Origin: FEN-1297 sp963843605
GTDB taxonomy: Bacteria; Bacteroidota; Ignavibacteria; Ignavibacteriales; Ignavibacteriaceae
Reading direction: 5' to 3'
Assembly (NCBI GenBank): GCA_963843605.1
Contig: CAWJLA010000002.1
Span: 186,001-250,000 of the forward strand
DNA: 64,000 bases
Shown: piece after piece, positions 9,088-18,471 of the stretch
Position numbering within the stretch: the stretch's first letter is position 1
How the letters are laid out: every line of letters starts with the position of its first letter
Made by a program: the position numbers and the translations under genes
The notes under the pieces: generated by a model
The model's database searches: none
What the model saw: the letters and a program-made list of their open reading frames with translations, nothing else
Told to the model about the DNA's origin: nothing

Positions 9088-9819
9088 TTAATCGGTGAGG
9101 AAGTAATAGATTAATAAGCCGAAATTTATTTCAAGTCCCCCCATTGCAATGCCGCTGATCAGGTCGTATTTTCTTGTCTCGTCCAATTTTGATTGTGTGC
9201 CGGTGGCCTGATATTCACTAAATCTGTTGTCTGCTTTTAGTTTGAAATAAGCCGTTACACCCCCAAGTACAACAATACCGCCGACAAGATATTTAAAAAT
9301 ATCTTTCCGGAAAAAATGTTTACCCTCAGGGGTTCCAGTAAACTTCAAAGTAATTGTTTTACCGTAAGGCAGACTTTCAGGTGAAAATTTTTTACTGTCG
9401 TAACCGTCCTTTGTCAACTCGGCTTCCTTATATCCGGCGGAAATAAAAAGCGGAGTATAACCTATAAGTGAATCATGCGCAAAAACCGACGCGTCCTGCG
9501 GCGAAGAATTAATATAGCGGTATGATGCAAATGTAAAATGAATAATCTGGGTTTTATTGCAGCCGGTTAGGTTAACAGTATCCGTCAGAATCCTGGCATT
9601 CCACACCGGCGGAGGTTCCTCGGCTTTTACAACGTAAATACCTTTTTCCAATTCCAGTTCAGTTTTTCCGATCCCGGATAAATTGCCGTTAATATAAATT
9701 CTGGCGCTGTCGTTATCGGTTATTACGTTTAATACGGACCTGCAGTCCTGAGCAAAAACCGCGTAATGAGCCGGAATAGAAATTAAAATCACAAAAAATA
9801 TTTTATTTAATAATTTCAT
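9088..9819 (-). CDS. PEGA-domain exported protein
   Basis: The 243-residue protein begins with a Sec signal peptide ending near VFAQ. Two PEGA-like beta domains follow (INGNLSGIGKTELELEKGIYVVKA and SSPQDASVFAHDSLIGYTPLF...KKDGYD-like). PEGA domains are surface-associated modules of unknown partner. The C-terminal third has two hydrophobic segments separated by a charged loop. It overlaps the upstream BamB-like gene by 17 bases and is the last gene of a three-gene envelope operon. Biochemical role unknown. Confidence 0.7.
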   Translation of the reverse strand: MKLLNKIFFVILISIPAHYAVFAQDCRSVLNVITDNDSARIYINGNLSGIGKTELELEKGIYVVKAEEPPPVWNARILTDTVNLTGCNKTQIIHFTFASYRYINSSPQDASVFAHDSLIGYTPLFISAGYKEAELTKDGYDSKKFSPESLPYGKTITLKFTGTPEGKHFFRKDIFKYLVGGIVVLGGVTAYFKLKADNRFSEYQATGTQSKLDETRKYDLISGIAMGGLEINFGLLIYYFLTD

Positions 9820-10948
9820 AAGCCGCTATGGTATGATAGTCATATCCGACAATAAGTTTATTTCCGGCCAGCATGGGTGAAAGTTTAGCTCTCCCCTTCA
9901 TTTTAAATTCTTTTTCTATATCGCCGTTCTTAACATTAATAAAATATAATTTTCCGACAAGATCGGGCACAATTAAAAAATTATCGGTTAAAAGAGGAGT
10001 TGTGTTCAATACACCGCCGAGTTTTCTTTCCCATTCAATTTTCCCGGTTCTTTTTTCCATAGAATACATTTGTCCGCTTAAATTACAAACCAATACATTC
10101 TCCCCGTTGAACACGGGACGACTGATAATTTTGGAAGATGTCTGAATCTGCCAAATTTTCTCACCGGTTCCCAGTTTTAAGGCGTACAAAACCCCCGAAT
10201 CGTCGCCTATAAAGACAATATCTCCTGAAATTGAAGGACTTCCGTAAAAAGGCGAACCTGTTTTCTTTCTGTAAATTAACTTACCGGTACTTTCGTTTAC
10301 TCCTATAATTTCACCTTCGGAATTTCCGAATACAACTATACCTTTGTTTAATGCAGGTGAACTATGCGTTATTGATTTTGTATTGTATCTCCAGCTTTCA
10401 TTTCCGTCAAGGTCATAATTATAAACTACTCCGTTTTCCGTACTAAAAATTATATTACCGGTGGTTTTTATTAATTCACCTGTAATTTTCCCTAATATCT
10501 TTATTTCATTTATTTTTCTGGCAATACTGAAATCATAATAAACAAGCCGGGAATAGTCTTCGTTATTCTCCGCTACGGGAAAAATTAATTTAAAACCATG
10601 AAGTATCGGTGTAGAAAATATAGCTCCCTGCGCTTTAAGCTCGCCGGCTATTTTGCCTGTTTTCATATCAATGCAGGTAATCCAGCCGGATAAATCATTA
10701 ATAAAAACGTAATTGTTAAAAACCGCGGCGGTTGTATTCGTCAAGCCTCCGTGAATATCTGTATCCCAAAGCTTTTTAAGGGAATCGCCGACGTTTACAT
10801 GAATAAATAAATTACCTTCCGGACTTTTAGCAAATGAATAATATAAATTTTTACCGGCTGCAACTTTCAGTTTTATAAAAGACTGTGAGCAGCCTGCTAA
10901 AAATAATAAAGGCAGTATGATAATAAATATTTTTTTCAAAAGTCCCAT
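9803..10948 (-). CDS. PQQ-like beta-propeller lipoprotein, BamB-like
   Basis: A lipoprotein signal (MGLLKKIFIIILPLLFLAGC) precedes a 360-residue domain built of repeated blades with the PQQ/BamB pattern, such as SGVLYALKLGTGEKIWQIQT and SGQMYSMEKRTGKIEWE. BamB is the propeller lipoprotein that helps BamA fold outer-membrane proteins. This copy sits directly after a gene encoding an Omp85-type barrel, so a role with that barrel is a fair inference. It overlaps its upstream neighbour by 13 bases and its downstream neighbour by 17. It is not proven to be the housekeeping BamB. Confidence 0.8.
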   Translation of the reverse strand: MGLLKKIFIIILPLLFLAGCSQSFIKLKVAAGKNLYYSFAKSPEGNLFIHVNVGDSLKKLWDTDIHGGLTNTTAAVFNNYVFINDLSGWITCIDMKTGKIAGELKAQGAIFSTPILHGFKLIFPVAENNEDYSRLVYYDFSIARKINEIKILGKITGELIKTTGNIIFSTENGVVYNYDLDGNESWRYNTKSITHSSPALNKGIVVFGNSEGEIIGVNESTGKLIYRKKTGSPFYGSPSISGDIVFIGDDSGVLYALKLGTGEKIWQIQTSSKIISRPVFNGENVLVCNLSGQMYSMEKRTGKIEWERKLGGVLNTTPLLTDNFLIVPDLVGKLYFINVKNGDIEKEFKMKGRAKLSPMLAGNKLIVGYDYHTIAAYEIIK

Positions 10949-13767
10949 CCGAAGAAAAACTGATAAAACAATTTAGGCTGAAGAACAGAAAAATTATTTT
11001 CTATTTTTTTGCCAATATCATACCTTAATACAATAGCTCCGAGAAGATTTATCCGGATACCCGCTCCGAAATCTCCCAGAGTTGAAGTATAGTGCGTGTC
11101 CCATGCGCTTCCGGCATCGAAAAATGCCGCGCCCCGTATCCACGGAAAACTAATATTTAGGAACGGGAATTTTATATTAATTTCATCAATAAGAGGAAAT
11201 CTGAACTCAATAGAAGAAAGCCACATCTTCTCACCTCTGATAGACCACCTCGGCCATCCTCTCAAATCCCAGCTGCCTCCCATAAAATACCGTCTTGCTT
11301 CCTTTCCTTCGTTGTAGAAAATTCCGCCTCTCACAGCCAGGGCAGTTGTATAACCTAATCTGAAATACTGTCTATAATCTGCAATAAGGGAATAATAATT
11401 AACATTACTGTATTTTACATCTCCGGTATAAGCCAGAAGCACGCGGGCTCTGGTACCGTCCAGCGGACCGGTCGGCCCCCAGAGCGAATTGTCGAAAACA
11501 AATGACAACGAATTGCTGACCAGAAGAGCTTTTCTTTCTATCAGTCCTGAGATGATTTGTTTGTCCGAATTAATAACCGACACATTCGATTCGATTCTGG
11601 CAAATTTTGAAAGCGGAAAATATAGAAGAAAGAAACTGCCGAAACTTCTTTCATAAAAGTATTCTTCGGATTCCCGAATATCGTACCGGTTGCCGCTGAA
11701 CTGGAAAACCCCGTAGCCGTAATTTGCCCTTTGTCCCAGGTTAATCCTTTCAATCTCAACATTAAAACTCTTTAATATATCGCTTTGAACCTGCGCGGTA
11801 TTGTATATCAAAAAATAATAATTGTCATTGCTCAGCAGATCGCTCAGCGACATTACGGCTCCTCCCATAGTACCGAAGACCGGATCTGTAGAGACCTGGC
11901 TTGCGGCATAATCAAGAGTATATTCACTTTTGTACTTAAGCGGTTCCCTTTCGGCTCCCTCCTCAAGTTCTACCGGAGTCCATTTCCCTTCAGCAGAATC
12001 CAGATTCATTGCAGTCAAAAATGTTGAATCTGCTTCCGGTTCCCGGATATCGGTTTTATACAGGTTAAACGAGAAATTCTCGAATCCGCTGAATGCAATC
12101 TCGTTTGTATTGATATAAACGGGATTAAAAGCACTTGTTAAAAAATTTGTAATCTTTTTTATGTGTGAGGTAAAACCGCCGTTATTAATTTTTAGTGAAT
12201 AAATATTTCTAACTCCGTCAAGTTCAGACGTAAATAAAAGAGACTTTTTATCAGCTGAAATTACAGGGGAGTAATTATTAGCATCCAAATAAGTTATATA
12301 TTTTATTCTGTGGGTATTGAGATTATATTCAAAAAGATTGTATTTCCTTTCATACATTCCGCCGGTCCGGTCGGATGTAAATATTATCCGGTCATCGCTC
12401 AAACCGAAAACAGGGTCCCTGTCATCGTAAATATCGTTAGTTAACCGGGTCAAAGAATCGGAAAGGATGTCATATTTAAATATATCGCTGTAGCCTTTCT
12501 GATCTACAGCCTGAAATACAACACTGTTTCCGTTAGAGGAAAACTTGGGAGAAGAGATATTTATAAGATCCCGATTCTGGAAATCTTTAAGTATTTTATT
12601 CGATTTTATCGAAAAGAAATGTAACGCGTCGGTCCCTCCTTTTTTAGTAGCAAAAGCAATTATTCCGTTTTTCGATATATCGATAGAAGACTGAAACAAA
12701 TGGAAAGACTCAAATTCTTCCGACTTCTCACCTCTTAATACAAGTTCGGGACTTTTCTTTTCACCTCCTGTAAGAGTGCTGTCGTTCTTAGATATATCAA
12801 GCTTATATAAGGAAGAATATCCGTCTCTGTTTGCTACAAAATAAAGATACTTCTTGCCGTCATCCGTGTACGGCACCGGAGAAAAATTAAATCCGAAGTC
12901 GGTGAGTTTTTCCGCTGAATATTCTGGAGGAGTTTTATTTTGAAGCAGAGGATAGTATTTTTTCTTTAAACTGAATGTCCATTCCCGGTCTATTTTTCTT
13001 ATCGGCTCACCAAGCGTATATTCAAGCACTTTATTGAAGCTTGAATACATCCAGAAGTTCTCCAGTATCTGCAGAACCTTTTCTTTCCCGAATTTATTAG
13101 CCACAAATTCCAAAAAATTCTGACCTTCTTTATACATTAAAAAAGTGCCGCTTATTTTATAGATATTTTCAAGATTGTAAAAATAATTATTTATTACTGC
13201 ATCGCGCATTACCATTTTGGCTTGAGAATCTTCGTCCGTCGACATAAACTCGGCCAAACCTTCGGTATACCATAGCGGCGGAAATGCACTTGCGGGAATT
13301 CGGTGTTCTCGGAACATTCTGAATAATTTTGTTGCCATAAAAACATGCGTAAGCTCGTGCTTTATAACATGCTTAAAATCATGCAGCGAACCGGTACTGG
13401 GCAGCACTACCCTTCCCTTCATATATTCAAAAAATCCTCCGACGCCTTCCGGTATAAAGCCTGGAGTAGTATTAGTCTGCTCGAACTGATTTGAAGTATT
13501 GTAAAAAATTAAGGGAATTCTGTTGGTGATAACGAAATTAAATCTTACCTTAAATTCGTCGTAGGTCTGTTCTGCATATGCCGCACCGATTTTTGCAATC
13601 TCCCCCATATCACCGTAGTAATATATATTGAAATGATTTGTTCGGAGTATCTTCCAGTCAAATTTTTCATACTGAACCTTGTTTCTTCCGAAAAAGAAAT
13701 ATTGACCGAAGATTGAGTTACCGGCGATAAGAAAGATGAGGATAAAATATTTATAGAATGATCGCAA
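10936..13767 (-). CDS. Peptidase_MA-like / TolB-like propeller / Omp85-type barrel fusion
   Basis: This 943-residue protein starts with a signal peptide (ending near SIFGQ) and has three parts. Residues 30-275 form a gluzincin peptidase-like domain with HELTH at 137-141 and a third ligand Glu in WYTEGLAEFM at 169. Residues about 280-620 carry repeated WD40/TolB-type blades (FVANRDGYSSLYKLD, FTSDRTGGMYERKYN). The last 300 or so residues resemble a BamA/TamA barrel, with GGSWDLRGWPRWS and GAGIRINLLGAIVLRYDIG, ending in the aromatic FFFGWDF typical of outer-membrane barrels. The start is a TTG; no other start preserves the signal peptide. The zinc site looks complete, so it may be a surface or periplasmic protease tethered to its own barrel. 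Confidence 0.8.
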   Translation of the reverse strand: MRSFYKYFILIFLIAGNSIFGQYFFFGRNKVQYEKFDWKILRTNHFNIYYYGDMGEIAKIGAAYAEQTYDEFKVRFNFVITNRIPLIFYNTSNQFEQTNTTPGFIPEGVGGFFEYMKGRVVLPSTGSLHDFKHVIKHELTHVFMATKLFRMFREHRIPASAFPPLWYTEGLAEFMSTDEDSQAKMVMRDAVINNYFYNLENIYKISGTFLMYKEGQNFLEFVANKFGKEKVLQILENFWMYSSFNKVLEYTLGEPIRKIDREWTFSLKKKYYPLLQNKTPPEYSAEKLTDFGFNFSPVPYTDDGKKYLYFVANRDGYSSLYKLDISKNDSTLTGGEKKSPELVLRGEKSEEFESFHLFQSSIDISKNGIIAFATKKGGTDALHFFSIKSNKILKDFQNRDLINISSPKFSSNGNSVVFQAVDQKGYSDIFKYDILSDSLTRLTNDIYDDRDPVFGLSDDRIIFTSDRTGGMYERKYNLFEYNLNTHRIKYITYLDANNYSPVISADKKSLLFTSELDGVRNIYSLKINNGGFTSHIKKITNFLTSAFNPVYINTNEIAFSGFENFSFNLYKTDIREPEADSTFLTAMNLDSAEGKWTPVELEEGAEREPLKYKSEYTLDYAASQVSTDPVFGTMGGAVMSLSDLLSNDNYYFLIYNTAQVQSDILKSFNVEIERINLGQRANYGYGVFQFSGNRYDIRESEEYFYERSFGSFFLLYFPLSKFARIESNVSVINSDKQIISGLIERKALLVSNSLSFVFDNSLWGPTGPLDGTRARVLLAYTGDVKYSNVNYYSLIADYRQYFRLGYTTALAVRGGIFYNEGKEARRYFMGGSWDLRGWPRWSIRGEKMWLSSIEFRFPLIDEINIKFPFLNISFPWIRGAAFFDAGSAWDTHYTSTLGDFGAGIRINLLGAIVLRYDIGKKIENNFSVLQPKLFYQFFFGWDF

Positions 13768-13891
13768 TAGAACCGTCCGTTTTTACTTTTATAAAACCAA
13801 AAACAGTTCTTTAACAAAATAATGTTTCAGAGTTAAAATAAAAACAGAAAATTAATTAATAGACAATATTTAACGCAATTATAAAAGGAAT

Positions 13892-14056
13892 AATTCTGGG
13901 TAATGGTCTAATTTGCTTGTTTGTTACAGAGAGCGGACCCGCATACCGGACAGGCAGGGTCGAACTATAACATTTCTCGATTTACCCTCTACTCCGCTCG
14001 GGATGACAACAAATGTTTTAGTAAGATAAAAGCAAATTAGCCCACTGCCTAATTCT
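13892..14056. repeat. About 165-bp imperfect inverted-repeat element
   Basis: The ends pair as imperfect inverted repeats whose inner 11 bp are perfect (CTAATTTGCTT at about 13908-13918 and its complement at 14030-14040), with weaker pairing outward. The core contains CTCCGCTCGGGATGACAAC, a phrase common in short dispersed repeats of many bacterial genomes (recalled, not searched). It lies in the 335-base gap between the envelope operon and ptsI, in which I see no coding frame. Confidence 0.5.
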
Positions 14057-14102
14057 GAGTTTTCAGTTTCGTTTTAAATTATTATAAACTTATACTGGAG
14101 AA

Positions 14103-15869
14103 TCAAATAATATTTCTTGTCCTGGTTATCTCATTATCTTTAAAGAATTTAGACAGCTTATCGGTAATTTCGCTTTCGGTAGTACATGAAAGACATTCTT
14201 GGGCTAATTTTTGGGCTTTTTCAAAAGACATACTTCTTATTATTCTTTTTGTATAAGGCAGGATCGAAGGCGAAATACTCAAATGATGAATGCCGATTCC
14301 GACCAGAAGCGGTATTGCAAGCGTGTCGGCGGCCATTTCACCGCATAAGCTTACGGTTTTATGGGCGCGCTCCGCTTCCTGAACGATATGATTTAATGTT
14401 CTCACCACGGACGGATGAAATTCCTGATACAGATCGGAGACAAGGTCGTTTCCTCTGTCAACAGCCATTAAATATTGGATCAGATCATTAGTACCTATGC
14501 TGATAAAATCCACTTCAAGGGCAAGTTCGTATGTCATCAAGGCAGCGGAAGGCACCTCAATCATTATACCTATCTTGATATTCTTATCGAATGATTCGTT
14601 CTCTTCTTTTAATTCTTCCCTGCATTGCTGGATTAATTCTTTGGCTCTTCTAATTTCCGATACAGTAGATATCATAGGAAGCATGTATTCGATATTTTTA
14701 TTCTTGCTGGCTTTAAGTACCGCTCTTATCTGAGTCTTAAAAAGTTTTTCGTTTTCAAGCAACAGTCTTATACCTCTTAATCCCAAAAATGGGTTAGGTT
14801 CGTCGAATGCAAAAAATTTAAATTTATCTCCGCCGATGTCAAATGCTCTTATAGTCAGCACTCCCGGATAAATTCTTGAAGAGAGATTTGAATAAATTCT
14901 TGTCTGCTCGGTTTCGTTAGGAAATTCGCCTAGTTCCTCAAGAACCTGTTCGGTTCTGTACAGTCCTATTCCCTGAGCGCCGTTTGTTATTACAAGATCT
15001 ATTTCGCCGGTAACGTCAACATTGGCAAGCAAAGTAATTAATTTACCGTCCGTAGTTTGGGCAGGTTTATCTTTCAGTTCACTTAATCCGCTTCTGAGCT
15101 CTGCTAATTTTTCAATCTTGTTTTTAAAATAAGCTATTTGTTCAGGAGTAGGATTTACGAGAATATAGCCGTGAAAGCCGTCTACAATTAATCTGTCGCC
15201 TTCCTTAATATGCTTTGTCGCATCGTGCGTACCTACTATTGCTGGAATATTTAACGACCTGCTTATAATTGCCGCATGAGAAGTCAAACCGCCGTGATCT
15301 GTAATGAATCCACGAACGTTATTCCTTGAAAATAATATGGTATCGGCAGGAGTTAGGTTTTCGCTAATAACTATGATATCATTTGTGATCTTGGACTGCC
15401 ATCTTTTTTTCTGGAGATTCCGGATTATTCTGTTCTTTATATCTTCAATATCGCTGGCTCTTTCGGCCATATAAGCTTCGTGCGAATGCACCATTATCTG
15501 CTGGTATTTAGAAATCTCATCATGAACAATATATTCCGGCTGCCTTTTTTCTTTTTGGATTCGCTGTTTTATATTTTCTATAAGTACCGGATCATCCAGT
15601 ATCATCAACTGAGCTTCAAATATTGCAGCGCGTGTTGCTTCCATCTTTTCTTTAGCCAGAGAAAATATTTTATTCATCTCTTTTTTAGATTTTTCAATGG
15701 CTTCATCAAGATTTTTTAAAGCTTCTTCAATATCGGTAATTAAGCCGTCGTTTATCTCTATCTTTTCCTTGGTAAACAGGTATGCTCTTGCAATAATAAT
15801 TCCCGGAGCCGCTGCAATACCGATAATTTTATTTTTCGCTTCTTTATATATTTGAATAAAACTTTTCAC
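14103..15869 (-). CDS. ptsI: PTS enzyme I, phosphoenolpyruvate-protein phosphotransferase
   Basis: Enzyme I takes phosphate from PEP and passes it to HPr. The 588-residue protein is full length. The phosphorylated His is in GGLTSHAAIISR (His198). The C-terminal PEP-binding TIM barrel has RAFDIGGDK, NPFLGLRGIR, SIGTNDLIQY and the active-site Cys in SLCGEMA. The ATG overlaps the ptsH stop by four bases. No EIIA, EIIB or EIIC gene lies in the window, so the phosphorelay may be regulatory rather than a sugar uptake system, which is inference. Confidence 0.95.
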   Translation of the reverse strand: MKSFIQIYKEAKNKIIGIAAAPGIIIARAYLFTKEKIEINDGLITDIEEALKNLDEAIEKSKKEMNKIFSLAKEKMEATRAAIFEAQLMILDDPVLIENIKQRIQKEKRQPEYIVHDEISKYQQIMVHSHEAYMAERASDIEDIKNRIIRNLQKKRWQSKITNDIIVISENLTPADTILFSRNNVRGFITDHGGLTSHAAIISRSLNIPAIVGTHDATKHIKEGDRLIVDGFHGYILVNPTPEQIAYFKNKIEKLAELRSGLSELKDKPAQTTDGKLITLLANVDVTGEIDLVITNGAQGIGLYRTEQVLEELGEFPNETEQTRIYSNLSSRIYPGVLTIRAFDIGGDKFKFFAFDEPNPFLGLRGIRLLLENEKLFKTQIRAVLKASKNKNIEYMLPMISTVSEIRRAKELIQQCREELKEENESFDKNIKIGIMIEVPSAALMTYELALEVDFISIGTNDLIQYLMAVDRGNDLVSDLYQEFHPSVVRTLNHIVQEAERAHKTVSLCGEMAADTLAIPLLVGIGIHHLSISPSILPYTKRIIRSMSFEKAQKLAQECLSCTTESEITDKLSKFFKDNEITRTRNII

Positions 15870-16132
15870 AATTCGTCAAATCCTCTGTTAAAATAATCCG
15901 AAATTTCATCGGCTGCCTGGTTTTCATCCTCACCGTCGAAAGTTAAGGTTATCTCAGATCCCATTTCTGCGGCGAGAGTCATAACACCGATTATACTTTT
16001 ACCGTTGATGTTTATTCCGTCCTTTGATATATAGAAATCACATTTGTATTTAGCTGCCAGTTTTACAATTGTAGCAGCCGGCCTAGTATGAAGTCCTGCT
16101 TGGTTAACAATTTTCACTTTCTTTTCAATCAT
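15866..16132 (-). CDS. ptsH: Phosphocarrier protein HPr
   Basis: HPr is the 88-residue phosphocarrier of the PTS. The active-site His15 is in AGLHTRPA. Ser46 sits in GKSIIGVM, the position phosphorylated by HPr kinase in organisms that have one. It overlaps ptsI by four bases, and its ATG overlaps by one base the true (frameshift-corrected) stop of the polyprenyl synthase upstream. This ties PTS expression to the isoprenoid genes. Confidence 0.95.
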   Translation of the reverse strand: MIEKKVKIVNQAGLHTRPAATIVKLAAKYKCDFYISKDGININGKSIIGVMTLAAEMGSEITLTFDGEDENQAADEISDYFNRGFDEL

Positions 16133-17128
16133 TATTTATTTCTCTTTATTAATGAATCCGCCAGCCATGCAAATATTTCTCTGTCTTCCGGGCGTTTTAG
16201 AATTTTCAGAGAATTAAGAGCCTTTTTTGTATATTTTTTAATCTCTCTCCCTGGCGTCGTCCAATACACCCAGGCGGATATAAACATCTTTATATTCTTT
16301 TATCAATTCCGGTTTTATCCCCTTGTTTTCAATAACACGGAGCAGTTTTTTCTTATCGCTGCCCGCAGCTTTTTCCAAGGCTTTTATAAAAAGATAAGTC
16401 TTTTTACCTTCGACAAGATCACCGCCTACAAATTTACCGAAATCATTTTCATTTCCGGTGATATCTAGCAAATCATCATGTATTTGAAAAGCAATTCCGA
16501 TATTTTTTCCGAATTTCGCCAGCGCATTTATTTCTTTCGAAGACCCATTACCGAGCATGCCTCCGATTTTACAACACATCTCCACCATAGCTGCGGTTTT
16601 CTTTTGAATCATTACAATGTATTCATCGTGAGAAACGTTTTTCTTTGTTTCGAATTCCTTATCCAGTCTCTGCCCCTCACAAACCTCTACCAAACCTTTC
16701 GTAAAAGAAGAAACTATCTGTTTAGTGTTGCCGTTGCAGTCCTTCAATAAATACTCGTATGCAACTGATAATAAGCTGTCTCCGGCTATGATTGCAGTAT
16801 TGATTCCAAATTTTACATGAACTGTGGATTTTCCCCTTCTCTTGTCGGCATTATCCATAATGTCGTCGTGTACCAAGGTAAAATTATGAAGCAGTTCAAC
16901 AGCTACCGAAGCATTATAAGCTTCTTTGAAGGTTCCGCCTACTGCTTTTGAGGAAAATACAACAAGTAAAGGGCGCAGCCTTTTTCCGCCTTCCTCAATG
17001 ATATATGCTCCGGGCTGATATAATGAGCCGGGTTTTCTGTTTTTTAAAGAATTAATTAATCTTACTTCTACTTTTTTTCTTTCTTTTTCATAAAGTGAAA
17101 AGAATTTATCTGTTTTCTCGCCGATCAA
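16132..17128 (-). CDS. Polyprenyl (farnesyl/geranylgeranyl) diphosphate synthase, frameshifted near 3' end
   Basis: Trans-isoprenyl diphosphate synthase that condenses IPP with allylic diphosphates. The first Asp-rich motif is LVHDDIMDNADKRRGK and the second is FQIHDDLLDITGN; GGKRLRP and FKFGINTAI-type segments are also present. The open frame stops at 16238 after DDARERD. In the shifted frame the sequence continues as a typical family C-terminus (EIKKYTKKALNSLKILKRP, then REIFAWLADSLIKRNK), ending at 16132 where it meets the HPr start as TAATG. One extra base in the GAGAGA run at about 16242-16250 explains it, so I annotate the corrected extent. Product chain length cannot be set from sequence alone. 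Confidence 0.88.
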
Positions 17129-18171
17129 TAAAGTTGTTCCTTTCGAATTAACTTATTTTTTTGGAATTCTTTCAAATTTTTAGAACCTGTTAAAAACATA
17201 ATATCTTTTATAACTTCAAACCATCGGTTTATTAATTTTACAACACCATCGGAACCGTTTTTTTCCAGTTCCTGAAGTATTATTCTTGCGGATGCAACAA
17301 TGTCTGCACCCAGTGCAAGAGCTTTTGCCGCATCAACCGGAGTGTTTATTCCCCCGGAGCCGATTAAAAGGAAAGTATATTTCTTCTTTAATTTTTTCAC
17401 AGTGTTTATGCAGTATGAGGTCGGCAAACCCCAGTCCCAGAAATAATTATTCTCATTCCATTTATTTCTCAAAATCTCAACGCCGGCCCAGCTTGTACCG
17501 CCCGCGCCCGCAACATCTATTCCCCTTACTCCGGTGTTCAATAATTTTTCTGCGGCTTCTGCAGATATGCCGGCACCGACTTCTTTTACTATTACCGGAA
17601 TGTTAATGTTTTTAACTAATTTTTCCAAACCACGCAATAAACCTTTAAAATCAGGTTCACCTTCGTACTGTATAAGCTCCTGCAGCGGATTTGCATGGAC
17701 TACCATTGCATCGGCTTCTATTAAATCAATCAGCCGAAGTATCTGCTTCTGATCCGTAAATTTTGCAACTTGAGCGGCTCCGATATTTCCCAGAACTGGT
17801 ATACCGGGCGCATTTTTCCTGATTGCCTTATAAGAAGAATTATATTTTGCGTTTTCAAGTGCCCGCCTTTGACTGCCAACGCCTAAAGGTATATTTAATT
17901 CGTTTGCCGCAACAGACAGCCGAGCATTAATATTCTCCGCGTCGCCTGTTCCTCCGGTCATGCATGAAATTAAGAAGGGGTAATTTATTGTTTTGCTGAA
18001 AAATTTTTTTTCAAAATTTATCCCCTTAATATCAACTTCGGTAATTGCGTAATGATTAAAATCATAATTATCCAGACCGTTTGTCTTGTCTTTAAAGGCC
18101 ACATCGTCGGTTAAACACAATTCAAGATGCTCTTTTTTTCTTTTCGATATTGAATCCTGTTTTTCGGGCAT
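17125..18171 (-). CDS. fni: Type 2 (FMN-dependent) isopentenyl-diphosphate delta-isomerase
   Basis: The enzyme interconverts IPP and DMAPP using FMN and NADPH. The 348-residue length is right. Diagnostic stretches include RKKEHLELCL near the N-terminus, SCMTGGT, GVGSQRRALE, the FMN and substrate loops VVHANPLQELIQ and DVAGAGGTSWAGVE, and LIGSGGINTPVDAAKALALGAD. It is the first gene of a coupled operon with the polyprenyl synthase (four-base overlap), ptsH and ptsI. Confidence 0.96.
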   Translation of the reverse strand: MPEKQDSISKRKKEHLELCLTDDVAFKDKTNGLDNYDFNHYAITEVDIKGINFEKKFFSKTINYPFLISCMTGGTGDAENINARLSVAANELNIPLGVGSQRRALENAKYNSSYKAIRKNAPGIPVLGNIGAAQVAKFTDQKQILRLIDLIEADAMVVHANPLQELIQYEGEPDFKGLLRGLEKLVKNINIPVIVKEVGAGISAEAAEKLLNTGVRGIDVAGAGGTSWAGVEILRNKWNENNYFWDWGLPTSYCINTVKKLKKKYTFLLIGSGGINTPVDAAKALALGADIVASARIILQELEKNGSDGVVKLINRWFEVIKDIMFLTGSKNLKEFQKNKLIRKEQLY

Positions 18172-18363
18172 ATATAACTGTTTCTCAACGTATAATTGAT
18201 TAATTTTTCTCCAGCTAAAATATTAAAAATAGAGATGATTTTCCGCAATTAACTGCTTTTTAACCGGATTTATATTAGCAGGTTAAAAATATTCTAAAAA
18301 GCGTGATATTCAAATTCTTAACGGCTGAATAGGTTAAATAATTTTAACTGTATGGAGGAGGTT

Positions 18364-18471
18364 ATGTTGCATCCTAAGAATTCTAAATACTATTGTTTAT
18401 TAAAGAGAGATACAATATATTTTTGTACAATTGTCCATAAGATAAATACGGAACACGAGTTTAACTGTTGA
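18364..18471 (+). CDS. Possible 35-residue peptide with strong ribosome binding site
   Basis: GGAGGAGG lies a few bases upstream of an ATG that opens a 35-codon frame (starts MLHPKNSKYYCLL) overlapping the remnant toxin gene by 17 bases in another frame. I do not recognise the peptide. The ribosome binding site is stronger than for most genes here, so it may be a vestige of an antitoxin gene or chance. Confidence 0.25.
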   Translation: MLHPKNSKYYCLLKRDTIYFCTIVHKINTEHEFNC

